This document shows positions 30,425 through 39,121 of a DNA stretch of 64,000 nucleotides, piece by piece. The stretch spans positions 868,001 through 932,000 of the forward strand of contig NZ_BAABJY010000001.1 of the NCBI RefSeq assembly GCF_039543545.1, given 5' to 3'. Origin of the DNA: Luteimonas vadosa (GTDB lineage Bacteria > Pseudomonadota > Gammaproteobacteria > Xanthomonadales > Xanthomonadaceae). The position numbers and the translations under genes were made by a program. Below the pieces are notes generated by a model, which saw only the letters and a list, made by a program, of their open reading frames with translations, was not told the origin of the DNA and made no database searches. Each line of letters begins with the position of its first letter. Within the stretch, counting starts at the first letter, position 1.

Positions 30425-32338
30425 TCAACGCTTCTTCTTTCCCTTGCCGCGCCCGCCTTTCTTCCCGAACCAGCGGCTCTTCCACTTCGACCAGCGTGAA
30501 CTCCGCTGTGGGCCTTGGGTACGCGCGGGGCGCGCGCCCAGGGCGCGAGCGTCCAATGCCTCGGATGCGAAGTCCGCCCACATCCGCGCCGGGAGTCCCC
30601 CGCCGGTGACGCTCTCCATCGGCGTGTTGTCGTCGTTTCCCACCCAGATGCCCACCGCCAGGTCGCCCGCCAGGCCGATGAACCAGGCGTCCCGGTAATC
30701 CTGCGTGGTGCCGGTCTTGCCGAAGGCGGGGATCGACAGCCGGGCAGCACGGCCCGTGCCCTGGTCGACGGTGGCGTGCAGCAGGTCGAGCAGGGCCTTG
30801 CGCTCTTCCTCGGTGAGCGGATGTCCGTTCGCCGGGTTGCGCGTGGTTTCACGCGGCAGTCCGCTGGGGACCACGGGCGCCGTGTCCGCACCCAGCGCCG
30901 CATAGGCGGCCGTCATTTCCAGCAGGTTGGTTTCCGAACTGCCCAGGGCCAACGTCGGCTCCGACGCCAGGTCGCTCTGGATGCCTAGGTCGCGCGCTGC
31001 GCGGACCACGTTGCGCGTCCCGACCTGGTCGGCGAGGCGCACGGCGGCGACATTGCTCGACTGCGCGAACGCATCGCGCAACGGAATCGAGCCGCGGTAA
31101 TTGTCGGTGTAGTTGCTTGGCGTCCATTCGCCGAGGGTGATCGGCGCGTCTTCCACCAGGCTGTCGGGGGTCATGCCGTCCCGCAGTGCCGCCAGGTAGA
31201 CGAACAGCTTGAAGGTGGAGCCCGGCTGTCGTTGCGCCTGGGTCGCCCGGTTGAAGGCGCTGCCGCCATAGTCGTGGCCGCCGACCATCGCCACCACCTC
31301 GCCGTTGGTGCGCATCGCCACGAGGGCGGCCTGGCCGACACGCTCGCGGGTGCCGCGACGGACGGCGTTGCCGACGATGCGTTCGGCCAGCGACTGCAGG
31401 CGCGGATCGAGCGTGGTCTGCACGGGAACTTCCCCGTACTCGCTCTCGAACGCGGCCTTGGCCTGCGGCGACACCCAGTCCGCGAAGTACGAGCCGACCG
31501 GGAGATCCGCGCGACCGCTGCGCAACCGCGCGGGGCGCGCCGCGTCCGCCTCGGCCTGGCTGATGAAGCCGGCATCGACCATCGCGGAGAGCACGACACC
31601 GGCGCGTTTGCGGGCGCCGCGCAGGTTGCTCGTCGGCGCCAGGGCCGACGGCGCCTTGGCCATCCCCGCCAGCATCGCGGCCTGTCCCAGGTCGAGCTCT
31701 TCGGGCGGGACGTCGAAGTAGTGCCGCGCGGCCGCCCGCAGCCCGTAGACCCCGTCGCCGAAGTAGATGCTGCTCAGGTAGCGCGACAGGATTTCGTCCT
31801 TGTCCAGCCGGGCTTCCAGCCACAGCGCGATCATGGCCTCCTGGATCTTGCGGCGGAACGTGCGCTCGGCCGGCAGGAAGGAGGTCTTGGCCAGTTGCTG
31901 CGTGATGGTGCTGCCGCCTTGCCGGATCTGGCCCGCTTCGGCGTTGTGGCGTGCCGCGCGGGCGATGCCACGCGGATCCAGGCCGATGTGCGAGTAGAAC
32001 CGGCGGTCCTCGATCGCCAGCACGGCGTCGCGCACGTGCGGTGGCAGCGTGCGCACGTCGACCGGTGCCTCCTTGTACGCACCACGGCGCGCGAACGGCT
32101 TGCCGTCGCGGTCGAGGAGGACCAGCGTCGGCTCCGGCAGCGGTTCCAGCGCTCGGGAGACCGGCAGCGCCCAACTCAGCCAGGCGAACGCCAGGGCCAT
32201 CGTGCCGAAGGCGACGACGGCCCAGCGCCAGCGACGGTCGTCCCGCCAGCCTCGCCATCGTGGCGCGCGCACGATGGCATTGGCCTGGGTCTCGGTCGAC
32301 GGGTCGGAAAAATCAGGGGCGCTGGCGATTCGGTCCAT
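30425..32338 (-). CDS. Class A penicillin-binding protein (transglycosylase/transpeptidase)
   Basis: 637 residues; builds peptidoglycan in the periplasm. One N-terminal membrane helix (about residues 40-60). The GT51 glycosyltransferase domain has catalytic Glu in AIEDRRFYSHIG and the GGSTITQQLAKT signature. The transpeptidase domain has SxxK at GSTFK (nucleophile Ser374), SSN in FAQSSNVA and KTGTT near residue 555. It is smaller than E. coli PBP1A and lacks a large inserted OB domain. The C-terminal tail is very basic (KKGGRGKGKKKR after WSKWKSRWFG), unusual for a periplasmic end. Start ATG 32338 gives a short cytoplasmic tail before the helix. Confidence 0.94.
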   Translation of the reverse strand: MDRIASAPDFSDPSTETQANAIVRAPRWRGWRDDRRWRWAVVAFGTMALAFAWLSWALPVSRALEPLPEPTLVLLDRDGKPFARRGAYKEAPVDVRTLPPHVRDAVLAIEDRRFYSHIGLDPRGIARAARHNAEAGQIRQGGSTITQQLAKTSFLPAERTFRRKIQEAMIALWLEARLDKDEILSRYLSSIYFGDGVYGLRAAARHYFDVPPEELDLGQAAMLAGMAKAPSALAPTSNLRGARKRAGVVLSAMVDAGFISQAEADAARPARLRSGRADLPVGSYFADWVSPQAKAAFESEYGEVPVQTTLDPRLQSLAERIVGNAVRRGTRERVGQAALVAMRTNGEVVAMVGGHDYGGSAFNRATQAQRQPGSTFKLFVYLAALRDGMTPDSLVEDAPITLGEWTPSNYTDNYRGSIPLRDAFAQSSNVAAVRLADQVGTRNVVRAARDLGIQSDLASEPTLALGSSETNLLEMTAAYAALGADTAPVVPSGLPRETTRNPANGHPLTEEERKALLDLLHATVDQGTGRAARLSIPAFGKTGTTQDYRDAWFIGLAGDLAVGIWVGNDDNTPMESVTGGGLPARMWADFASEALDARALGARPARTQGPQRSSRWSKWKSRWFGKKGGRGKGKKKR

Positions 32339-32488
32339 CCATCCAGTGTCCGATGCCGATGGTGGTCGCCGGCGTGACGACGGGACGTCCCGCGCGCGCT
32401 GCGCGCGCGACCGGGAGGCATGGATCCGCTCCGCATCGCGCAACCGGCGCGTCGCGGATGGCTGCGTCCCGGCGGCGAGGGCGAACGC

Positions 32489-34189
32489 TTACCTCGGCTG
32501 GCCGATCAAGCGGCTTTGCCGGTACGCCTCGATGCGTTCCTGCATGCGTTGCCGCCACAGCGGGGTCATGGTCACCCCTCGCGGCGCGGGTTGCGCCATG
32601 GTCGTCGCCGGCATCGGCAAGGCCTGCACGCCCGTGGCCACCGCGGAGGCCGTCACTTGTGGTGCGGAATAGACGTCGGTGCGGTTGTTGTCCGGGCCGC
32701 CGCTCTTGACGTAGAAGGGCACGAACACGCTCCCCCGGCTGCGAAGTCCCTGGTAGTCGCCGAGGAAATAACCGTTGGCCACGGGCGCGGTATCCAGGTC
32801 GAAGATGTTGGCCACCCGCGTTTCGCTCCAGGACCCGCCCCGATCACCCGACTGCGCCATCCAGTACTCGGTCTGCAGGATATTGGGGTCGGCGTCGTTG
32901 GCGCGCAGATCGTAGTAGGTGACGGCCAGCCGGCCGTCGGGACGCACGTAAGGCGTGGGGGTGAAGGCATGCACGTTGGTCGCGGTGTTGTTGACCCGGA
33001 CGGGCGCCGACCAGGTCTGCCCGCCGTTGGTGGAGCGGGAAAACGCGATGGCGTCCACGCTGCCGCCGCTGAAGCGCGCGTCCTGCCAGACCACGAACAG
33101 ATCGCCATTGTTGGGGTCGACCGCGATCTGCGCGAGGATCGCCCCATCCCGGATCGTCTGGCCGGTCTGCGGGTCCCGGGCGCCAACTGCCATGAGGGTG
33201 GCGATCTGGATCGGCGGCGACCAGGTCAGGCCGCGGTCGCTGGAGAGGATGACCCGGATCGTCGAGGTCTGGCCGCCCCCGGCGCTGTCGATCTGGGTGA
33301 ACAGATTGACCAGCAGGCCTCCCGGCGTCGCCGCGATGACGTTGCCGATCGTCTGGTTGCCCGGGCCCGGGTCGTAGATGCTGCGCGCCGGCTCCCAGCT
33401 CACGCCTCCGTTGGTGGTGCGCGCGAAGTAGGTCGGGCCTCCGCCATTGTTGGCGACCAGTCGATCCCAGACCGCATAGACGAAGTTGGCGTCGATGGGA
33501 TCGGCGGTGATCGCGTTCTTGTCGTTGAAGAAGCCCGGACCGTCCTGGATCAGCGTGGCGGGGTTGCTCCAGGTCAGCCCGCCGTCGAGGCTGCGGCTGG
33601 CCAGCATGGCGTTGCTCGATCCGGCGGTGAACGACCCCCCCGTGATCGCGAGTGCCATCGCGTGCGCGACGCCGTTGGGCGAGAACGTGACCCAGGGATC
33701 GCTCGCGCGCGCGTAGTCGCCCCCGTTGGCCGGATTGCCGCCGGCGCAGCGCGAGAACGGGAGCGGGCGCCGCGTCCAGTTGACGCCACCATCAGTGGAG
33801 ACGGCCGCCATCAGTCCCCGCGCGCCGCCGTTGGACCAGCGGTCCTGCTGCCACACCCCGATCATGCGGTTGGCGTTCAACGGGTCGACGGCCAGGTAGG
33901 GCTCGACCTCGGCGTTGATGTAGACCGTGCCCGAGACCGCGACGCCGTCGCAGTTCGCCGTGAAGGGGGACTGGCCGGAGACCAGGTATTCCGGGTCGAC
34001 CACCGGCAAGGGGGCTGGCGGTGGGGGAGGCGGCAAGGGTGGCGGAGTGACCGGCGCACTGCCGCCACCACCGCCGCCGCCGCAAGCGGCGAGCAGCAGC
34101 AAGGCCGATAACGCAACGATCCGCCTCGGAGCCGGGCGATCGGTGGACTGGCGTCGAACCGGCCAACGGCCATGCAGGAGGAAGAACAT
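32489..34189 (-). CDS. BNR/Asp-box repeat lipoprotein (sialidase-like propeller)
   Basis: 566-residue secreted lipoprotein. The signal has a long basic n-region followed by IVALSALLLLAAC; Cys is followed by a seven-Gly run and a Pro-rich linker (VTPPPLPPPPPPAPLP), a flexible surface tether. At least six Asp-box motifs (S-x-D/N-x-G-x-x-W: STDGGVNW, SLDGGLTW, TTNGGVSW, SSDRGLTW, STNGGQTW, SGDRGGSW) mark a six-bladed beta-propeller as in sialidases. I do not see a complete sialidase active site, so glycosidase function is uncertain. ATG 34189 follows GGAG by 7 bases; ATG 34192 is adjacent. Confidence 0.87.
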   Translation of the reverse strand: MFFLLHGRWPVRRQSTDRPAPRRIVALSALLLLAACGGGGGGGSAPVTPPPLPPPPPPAPLPVVDPEYLVSGQSPFTANCDGVAVSGTVYINAEVEPYLAVDPLNANRMIGVWQQDRWSNGGARGLMAAVSTDGGVNWTRRPLPFSRCAGGNPANGGDYARASDPWVTFSPNGVAHAMALAITGGSFTAGSSNAMLASRSLDGGLTWSNPATLIQDGPGFFNDKNAITADPIDANFVYAVWDRLVANNGGGPTYFARTTNGGVSWEPARSIYDPGPGNQTIGNVIAATPGGLLVNLFTQIDSAGGGQTSTIRVILSSDRGLTWSPPIQIATLMAVGARDPQTGQTIRDGAILAQIAVDPNNGDLFVVWQDARFSGGSVDAIAFSRSTNGGQTWSAPVRVNNTATNVHAFTPTPYVRPDGRLAVTYYDLRANDADPNILQTEYWMAQSGDRGGSWSETRVANIFDLDTAPVANGYFLGDYQGLRSRGSVFVPFYVKSGGPDNNRTDVYSAPQVTASAVATGVQALPMPATTMAQPAPRGVTMTPLWRQRMQERIEAYRQSRLIGQPR

Positions 34190-34321
34190 CATCCGTCTCC
34201 TTCGCGGTCGTCCGCTCCGGGAAGCCCATGGGCAGTATACGGCTGCCCGCGCCACCGTCCGACCGACCCCGCGACGCGCCCCTCATGGCGAGCGGACCGG
34301 GTGTCCGGCCCGGAAGCCGCC

Positions 34322-34756
34322 TCAGCGCGCGAACGGCTGGGCTTCGATGTCCGCGAACGCCTTGAACTCGAGTGCGTTGCCCGACGGGTCGAGCAGGAAC
34401 ATCGTGGCCTGTTCGCCCGGCTGACCGGCGAATCGGACGTGCGGCTCGATCACGAAACGCACGCCTGCCCTGCGCAGGCGGTCGGCCAGCAGGCGCCAGC
34501 GGGCCAGGTCGAGCACGACGCCGAAGTGGGGTACCGGCACGTCATGGCCGTCGACCGGATTGGTCGAGCCCGTCGGCAGCGGTTGCGCCGCGTCGCACCG
34601 ATGGCAGACCAGCTGGTGGCCGTAGAGGTCGAAGTCGACCCAGCCCTCAGCGCTGCGGCCTTCGCTGCAACCCAGCAGATCGCCATAGAAACGGCGCGCG
34701 GCCGCGAGGTCGTGGACGCGGATGGCGAGGTGGAAGGGCGGGGGCGAGGTGGGCAT
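34322..34756 (-). CDS. VOC-family (glyoxalase/dioxygenase-like) protein
   Basis: 144 residues with the vicinal-oxygen-chelate fold, two beta-alpha-beta-beta-beta halves: FHLAIRVHDLAAARRFYGDLLG at the start, and HFGVVLDLARWRLLADRLRRAG with the closing MFLLDPSGNALEFKAF. Candidate metal ligands are His11-like in FHLAI, His in VPHFG and Glu in LEFKAF. Substrate unknown; members range from glyoxalase I to antibiotic-resistance proteins. ATG 34756 is preferred over an in-frame TTG six bases upstream. Ends about 130 bases beyond the BNR lipoprotein start on the same strand. Confidence 0.88.
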   Translation of the reverse strand: MPTSPPPFHLAIRVHDLAAARRFYGDLLGCSEGRSAEGWVDFDLYGHQLVCHRCDAAQPLPTGSTNPVDGHDVPVPHFGVVLDLARWRLLADRLRRAGVRFVIEPHVRFAGQPGEQATMFLLDPSGNALEFKAFADIEAQPFAR

Positions 34757-34783
34757 CGGCAAGCGATCCGGGGGCGGCGGCGT

Positions 34784-35131
34784 TCAGGCCTCGGGCACGC
34801 CGTTTCGTGCGACGGGCGCTGCGACCTCGCCCTCGGGGAGCGTCGCAGTTCCCGCCGGGCGAGGCGATTCACGAACGACGACGGTACTCGCCTTGTTGGC
34901 GATGATGTAGGGGCGAACATCCTCCACTTGGCGCAGCCGGCCGATGGCGCGCTGGGCGAATCGCCGCGGCGTGATGCGCACGTGGCAATTCCGGAAGGGG
35001 GCGGCGTCGTTGCGGCCCTTCGAGACGTAGACGATCCGCCCGTCGCGATCCCGGCCCAGCACCAGCCGCTCCTGGTGGTTGCTGGTCCGGTAGATCCAAC
35101 CGGTCTGGATGTCGGATTCGGACATGGCCAT
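34784..35131 (-). CDS. Hypothetical protein, possible SH3-like small domain
   Basis: 115 residues, not recognised. The first half is beta-rich (GWIYRTSNHQERLVLGRDRDGRIVYVSKG, then CHVRITPRRFA), resembling small SH3-like barrels; the C-terminal 35 residues are low-complexity (PAGTATLPEGEVAAPVARN). No signal peptide or membrane segment. AGG lies 8 bases before ATG 35131. On the same strand as the VOC gene, 27 bases upstream of it, so the two are probably co-transcribed. Confidence 0.6.
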   Translation of the reverse strand: MAMSESDIQTGWIYRTSNHQERLVLGRDRDGRIVYVSKGRNDAAPFRNCHVRITPRRFAQRAIGRLRQVEDVRPYIIANKASTVVVRESPRPAGTATLPEGEVAAPVARNGVPEA

Positions 35132-35264
35132 GGCGCGACCTGCGTGCGGGGAGCGACCAGTCTAGTCGGGCCGCCGCCTGCTGGTCGCTTGCAGGCGCTG
35201 CCCGTCCGGGGTTTCCACGGACCGCGCGGAGCGTCACCATGGTGGGGACCACGCGGAACCGACC

Positions 35265-35834
35265 ATGGCCGTCCCCGACGACGATTTCGACAGCGACGAC
35301 AACTTCGCCCACCTGGGCACCGACGGCCTCGAGATCGACGACGAGGCGGGTGGCGAGGCCCTGCTCTGGCAGTTGCTCCTGTTGATCAACCCCGACGACG
35401 AAGAAGCCGCGTTGCAGCAGTTCAGCGCCTGGCGGGAGGCGATGGCGGACGCCGCGGAGGTCGAACCCGACCCCTTGGCCGCGCTCGCACGCGTGATCGA
35501 CTGGAAGTCGGGCTTCGACGTGGGGGCCCATGACACGGGTGCCCTCATCGAAAGCCTCGACGAACTGGCATCGCGCTGGAACCTGCGGATCGACTGGGGC
35601 GTCGACGATCCGACGGACCCGGATTTCCTCGCCGCCGCCGACGGTGGAAGCCTGCTGGCGCGCGCGCACGACCAGCTGCGCGAGCACGGCTACACGCTGT
35701 GGACCTGGAACCCGCGTGGCGCCGTGCGCGAGGATGTCTTCATGGGCTGGATCACCTGGCGGCACGACGGCGAGGGGCTGCAGGCGGTCGCCCAGGCGCT
35801 CGATATCGAGGTCCGACCCGGCAACGTGCATTAG
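35265..35834 (+). CDS. Conserved hypothetical acidic protein (possibly DUF6630)
   Basis: 189 residues, strongly acidic at the N-terminus (DDDFDSDDN), soluble, no signal. The body (LLWQLLLLINPDDEEAALQQFSAWREAM, VIDWKSGFDVGAHD, LASRWNLRIDWG, HGYTLWTWNP, MGWITWRHDGEGLQ) looks like the small DUF6630 family seen in xanthomonads; that naming is from memory. Function unknown. Alone between divergent and downstream genes; a small hairpin (CACGGCG-GAGG-CGCCGTG at 35877-35894) follows. Confidence 0.7.
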   Translation: MAVPDDDFDSDDNFAHLGTDGLEIDDEAGGEALLWQLLLLINPDDEEAALQQFSAWREAMADAAEVEPDPLAALARVIDWKSGFDVGAHDTGALIESLDELASRWNLRIDWGVDDPTDPDFLAAADGGSLLARAHDQLREHGYTLWTWNPRGAVREDVFMGWITWRHDGEGLQAVAQALDIEVRPGNVH

Positions 35835-35876
35835 TCCGGCAGGATCGGCGAAGCCCGAATCCAGCCTTTCCGGCTT

Positions 35877-35894
35877 CACGGCGGAGGCGCCGTG
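35877..35894 (+). terminator. Small hairpin after the acidic hypothetical gene
   Basis: Perfect 7-bp stem CACGGCG/CGCCGTG with GAGG loop, 43 bases after the stop codon. No T-run; weak terminator candidate. Confidence 0.3.
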
Positions 35895-36079
35895 TTGCGC
35901 CGCAACGCCGGCGTTCCCGCCGCAAGGTTCCCGTTGGCCGCAATCCTGTTCTTGCAGCGTCTTTGCCCGTCCTACGCGCTTGCGCGCGCCGCTGTGGGGC
36001 CAGCCAATGGCCGTTTCGCCGCACGGGCCGCGTTGCCTCCTGCACGGGCCGCCCCCGCGGCCACGCCGGGAGTAATGCA

Positions 36080-37339
36080 ATGAATCGAAGCTTGCCTACG
36101 GCCGCGCTCGCGGTCGCGATGGGTCTGTCGCTCGCCGCTTGCCAGCGCGACGACGCCGCCACCAGCGACACCGCGGCAGCGCCCGCCGATGCCGCGAGCC
36201 AGTCCGCGGACCAGTCGCCCGGGGCCGCCACCGACCTGGAGCAACTCGCGGAACGCATCGTGACCCAGAGTGCCGCGGTCCGGGATGGCGACGTCGTGGT
36301 GATCACCGGCCGGCCCCACGATGCCGAGCTCATGGAGAACATCGCCGTCCATGCCGCGCGGGTCGGCGCCCAACCGATGATCCTCTATTCCAGCGACCGG
36401 CTGGCCAAGCGCCTTTTCTTCGACGTGCCGGCCGAGTACGACAGCCGGCCAGACGAACTCGGCATGCAGATGGCGGGCATGGCGGACGTCTTCATCTCGC
36501 TGGGCAATGTGACCAGCGAGAGCCTGTTCGAAGGGGCGGATCCGGAACGGCTCGCCGCGCGCGGCAAGGCCGGCGCAGGCGTTGGCCAGGAGATGATGAA
36601 GAACAACGTCCGCCGCGTGGAGATCGGCAACAACCTGTATCCGACGGCCTGGCGCGCCGAACGCTTCGCGATGGACATGGATGCCTTGTCGAAGATGTTC
36701 TGGGATGGCGTGAACCTGGATTACTCGACCCTGCAAACGCGCGGCGAGGAAGTCAAGGCCGCACTCGCCGGTGGCGATGAAGTCCACGTCACCCATCCCA
36801 ACGGCACCGACCTGCGGTTCCGCATCGGCGGGCGCCCGGTCCTGGTGAGCGACGGCGTCATCTCCGCGGACGACATGAAGCAAGGCGGAGCCGCGGTGTC
36901 GGTCTACCTGCCGGCCGGCGAGGTCTACACCACGCCGGTGGCCGGCTCTGCCGAAGGCAAGATCGTCGACACTGGCACCTGGTTCCGTGGCAAGCCGGTG
37001 GAGGGCCTGACCCTCACGGTCGAGGGCGGGAAGGTGACGGCGATGAGCGGCAGCGGCCCTGGCTATGCGGACATGCAGGCCGCGTACGACGCCGTCGACG
37101 ACGAACGCAAGAACCTGTTTGCGTTCTTCGACCTGGGCATCAACCCCAATATCGCCCTTCCGGCGGACAGCAAGGCCGGCAACTGGGTGCAGGCAGGCAC
37201 GGTGACCCTTGGGACCGGCGCCAACGACTGGGCCGGGGGAGACAATACGGTGCCCTTCGGGTCGACGATCTACCTGCCGGGAAGCACCGTGACCCTTGAC
37301 GGCAAGACCATCGTGGAGAACGGCACGCTCAAGCTCTGA
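36080..37339 (+). CDS. M29 aminopeptidase-like lipoprotein with altered metal ligands
   Basis: 419 residues. Lipoprotein signal MNRSLPTAALAVAMGLSLAAC (Cys21) and a low-complexity linker, unlike ordinary M29 enzymes, which are cytoplasmic. The body follows the M29 (AmpS/AmpT) order: VITGRPHDAELMENIAVHAARVG, an Asn/Asp-rich middle, PAGEVYTTP (first metal Glu kept), AFFDLGINPNI (family usually ELGLGxNP), GTVTLGTGAND (family usually GTxHxALG) and a final TIYLPGSTVTLDG where the family has HxD. Thus several metal-binding residues are replaced. I infer an exported relative with changed or lost peptidase activity. ATG 36080 has GGGAG 8 bases upstream. Confidence 0.85.
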   Translation: MNRSLPTAALAVAMGLSLAACQRDDAATSDTAAAPADAASQSADQSPGAATDLEQLAERIVTQSAAVRDGDVVVITGRPHDAELMENIAVHAARVGAQPMILYSSDRLAKRLFFDVPAEYDSRPDELGMQMAGMADVFISLGNVTSESLFEGADPERLAARGKAGAGVGQEMMKNNVRRVEIGNNLYPTAWRAERFAMDMDALSKMFWDGVNLDYSTLQTRGEEVKAALAGGDEVHVTHPNGTDLRFRIGGRPVLVSDGVISADDMKQGGAAVSVYLPAGEVYTTPVAGSAEGKIVDTGTWFRGKPVEGLTLTVEGGKVTAMSGSGPGYADMQAAYDAVDDERKNLFAFFDLGINPNIALPADSKAGNWVQAGTVTLGTGANDWAGGDNTVPFGSTIYLPGSTVTLDGKTIVENGTLKL

Positions 37340-37353
37340 GCCGGCTCATCCGC

Positions 37354-37403
37354 GCGGGCGGGCCCCGGCGCAAGACCCTCGTCGCTCGCGGGGGCCCGCC
37401 CGC
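37354..37403. terminator. 13-bp perfect GC stem with 24-base loop after the M29-like gene
   Basis: GCGGGCGGGCCCC (37354-37366) pairs exactly with GGGGCCCGCCCGC (37391-37403), 15 bases after the stop codon. No T-run follows. Confidence 0.5.
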
Positions 37404-37535
37404 ACGGTGGGGAAGCGGCCAGGGATGGCCGCCGACCTTCCGCTTGATCGGCGATGCGACGGGCGTATGCTCGGCAAGGCCACCGACTCGTCCGCACAGG
37501 CGATCGATGGCGCCCGACGACCGGGAGGGATCTGG

Positions 37536-38183
37536 ATGAACGCGCTTTCCGCCAGTGACGTTGAAGGGGGCCCCCCGCAGGGCGTGTACCGGGACATGCT
37601 CGATCGGCTGCCGACCGCGGCATACGCCTGCGATGCGGAGGGGTTGATCACCTACTACAACAAGAAGGCGGTCGAGACCTGGGGTCGTGCCCCGAGGCTG
37701 ATGGACCCGTCCGACCGCTTCTGCGGTTCATACCGGCTTTTCGGCACCGACGGCGCGCCCATCGACCACGCCGAATGCTGGATGGCGCTCGCGCTCCGCA
37801 ACCGGCGCGAGTACCTCGCGCAGGAGATCCTGATCGAACGCCCGAATGCATCGCTGCTGCCGGTCCTTGCCTACGCCACGCCACTGTTCGACGAGGACGC
37901 CAGGCTCGTCGCGGGGATCAACATCCTGGTCAGCATCGACGAACGCAAGCGCCTGGAACGGCTGATGAAGGACGCCGACGAGGTCAAGAACCAGTACATG
38001 GCGACCTTGGCCGGTGAACTGCGGCACCAGTTGGGCGAGATGCGCACCGCGCTGGGGAGCCTCGGCATGCCCGACGCCCTGGAGGGGGCCGTGGCGACGC
38101 TCGCGGAACAGGTCGACGCGATGGAGCGCCTGGTGGGCGAGCTGCTGGACCAGCCCAGCCGCGGGTCCTCGCAGGACGTCTAG
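37536..38183 (+). CDS. PAS-domain protein with degenerate HisKA-like helix
   Basis: 215 residues. An N-terminal PAS domain (about 15-140: LPTAAYACDAEGLITYYNKKAVETWG, CGSYRLFGTDGAPI, LDEDARLVAGINILVSI as PAC end) is followed by a helix resembling the first part of a HisKA domain: DEVKNQYMATLAGELRHQLGEMRTAL. In true kinases the core reads SHELRNPL; here the phosphorylatable His position is Gly (AGELRHQL). No ATPase domain follows. It may act as a sensory or dimerising partner of another kinase; this is inference. ATG 37536 is supported by GGGAGGGA five bases upstream. Confidence 0.85.
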   Translation: MNALSASDVEGGPPQGVYRDMLDRLPTAAYACDAEGLITYYNKKAVETWGRAPRLMDPSDRFCGSYRLFGTDGAPIDHAECWMALALRNRREYLAQEILIERPNASLLPVLAYATPLFDEDARLVAGINILVSIDERKRLERLMKDADEVKNQYMATLAGELRHQLGEMRTALGSLGMPDALEGAVATLAEQVDAMERLVGELLDQPSRGSSQDV

Positions 38184-38263
38184 GCCCGTTCCGGTGACGC
38201 CGTGGATGCCAAGCGCGTCCGCGCCGGGTGCGGAGCCCGCGCCGAGGTCACTGCAACAGGGAT

Positions 38264-38953
38264 TCAGTAGCGCCGGGCGCTGCGTTCGACCGTGATGCGT
38301 TCCGCCTGCCAGGTGCCACCGTTGCCACGACGCGCTTGCACGCGGACCAGGTCGCCACGCTCCAGGTTCTCAGGGCGGTAACTGCGGCCCTGGTATTCGA
38401 CCACCGTCGCGTGGTCGTATTCGACCTGGGTCGTGCCGGCATAACCCGCCCCGTCCAACCTGATCGTGCGGTAACGGGTGTCGACCAGCCCGACGGTGCC
38501 ACGCAACTCCTCGTAGGCGTTGCCGTAGCCACCACCGTAACCGCCGCTCTCGCGGACGTTGCGCAACACCTCGATCGAGCGCGCCCACCAGTCGGCGCCC
38601 GACTGGGTGGCGTCGATGCGGATCACGTCGCCGCGCTCCAGTCCTTCGACCGGATGCGCCTGTCCCTGGTAGATCAAGCGAGTCTGCTGGTCGTAGCGCA
38701 CGGCCAGCTGCCGGCCGCCGTAGCCGGCGCCGCCCTGGTCGACCGACAGCACGATGCGGTCGCCGTAGGCATCCAGCGACTCCACGGTGCCGACGATCTG
38801 CTGGCCGTATTGATTCGGTACGGATTGGCCGTAACCACCACTTGGGTAGGGCGCCCCGTAGCCTCCGGGGGTCGCGCAACCAGCCAGCAGCAGCGCGGCC
38901 GCGCCGATGAGCAGGACAAGCCACGTGTTCTGCAAGCGATTTCCCTGGGCCAT
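38264..38953 (-). CDS. Lipoprotein with two internal repeat domains
   Basis: 229 residues; lipobox LLLAGC after a hydrophobic stretch (WLVLLIGAAALLLAGC). A Gly/Tyr-rich linker follows. The remainder is a duplication: unit 1 IVGTVESLDAYGDRIVLSV ... TRLIYQGQAHPVEGLERGDVIRI and unit 2 LRGTVGLVDTRYRTIRLDG ... TVVEYQGRSYRPENLERGDLVRV, both ending in a Trp-containing strand. The GxV...I.L...GD pattern suggests small beta-barrels of OB type. Function unknown; presumably on the outer membrane. ATG 38953 is preceded by AAGGGAT about 9 bases upstream. Confidence 0.85.
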   Translation of the reverse strand: MAQGNRLQNTWLVLLIGAAALLLAGCATPGGYGAPYPSGGYGQSVPNQYGQQIVGTVESLDAYGDRIVLSVDQGGAGYGGRQLAVRYDQQTRLIYQGQAHPVEGLERGDVIRIDATQSGADWWARSIEVLRNVRESGGYGGGYGNAYEELRGTVGLVDTRYRTIRLDGAGYAGTTQVEYDHATVVEYQGRSYRPENLERGDLVRVQARRGNGGTWQAERITVERSARRY

Positions 38954-39121
38954 GGCTGCGATCCCTTTCCGTGCGGCGAGGCGGCCATTGAAGCCCTCGC
39001 TGCGTGAACGGCGGGTCGTCGGCGTGGTGGGCATTCATGAACCGGCACGCACGGTGCATGGCATTGCCGCCCGGCCGAGTCGCATGCGCGATCCCGGATC
39101 AGCCGCAGGGCCCCACCGTCA

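Noticed and set aside
34021..34090. Simple-sequence GC repeat as a regulatory element
   Set aside because: It encodes the Pro-rich tether and Gly run of the BNR lipoprotein and needs no separate explanation.
37296..37535. N-terminal extension of the PAS protein
   Set aside because: The GGGAGGGA ribosome site five bases before ATG 37536 and the low-complexity upstream residues favour the shorter protein.
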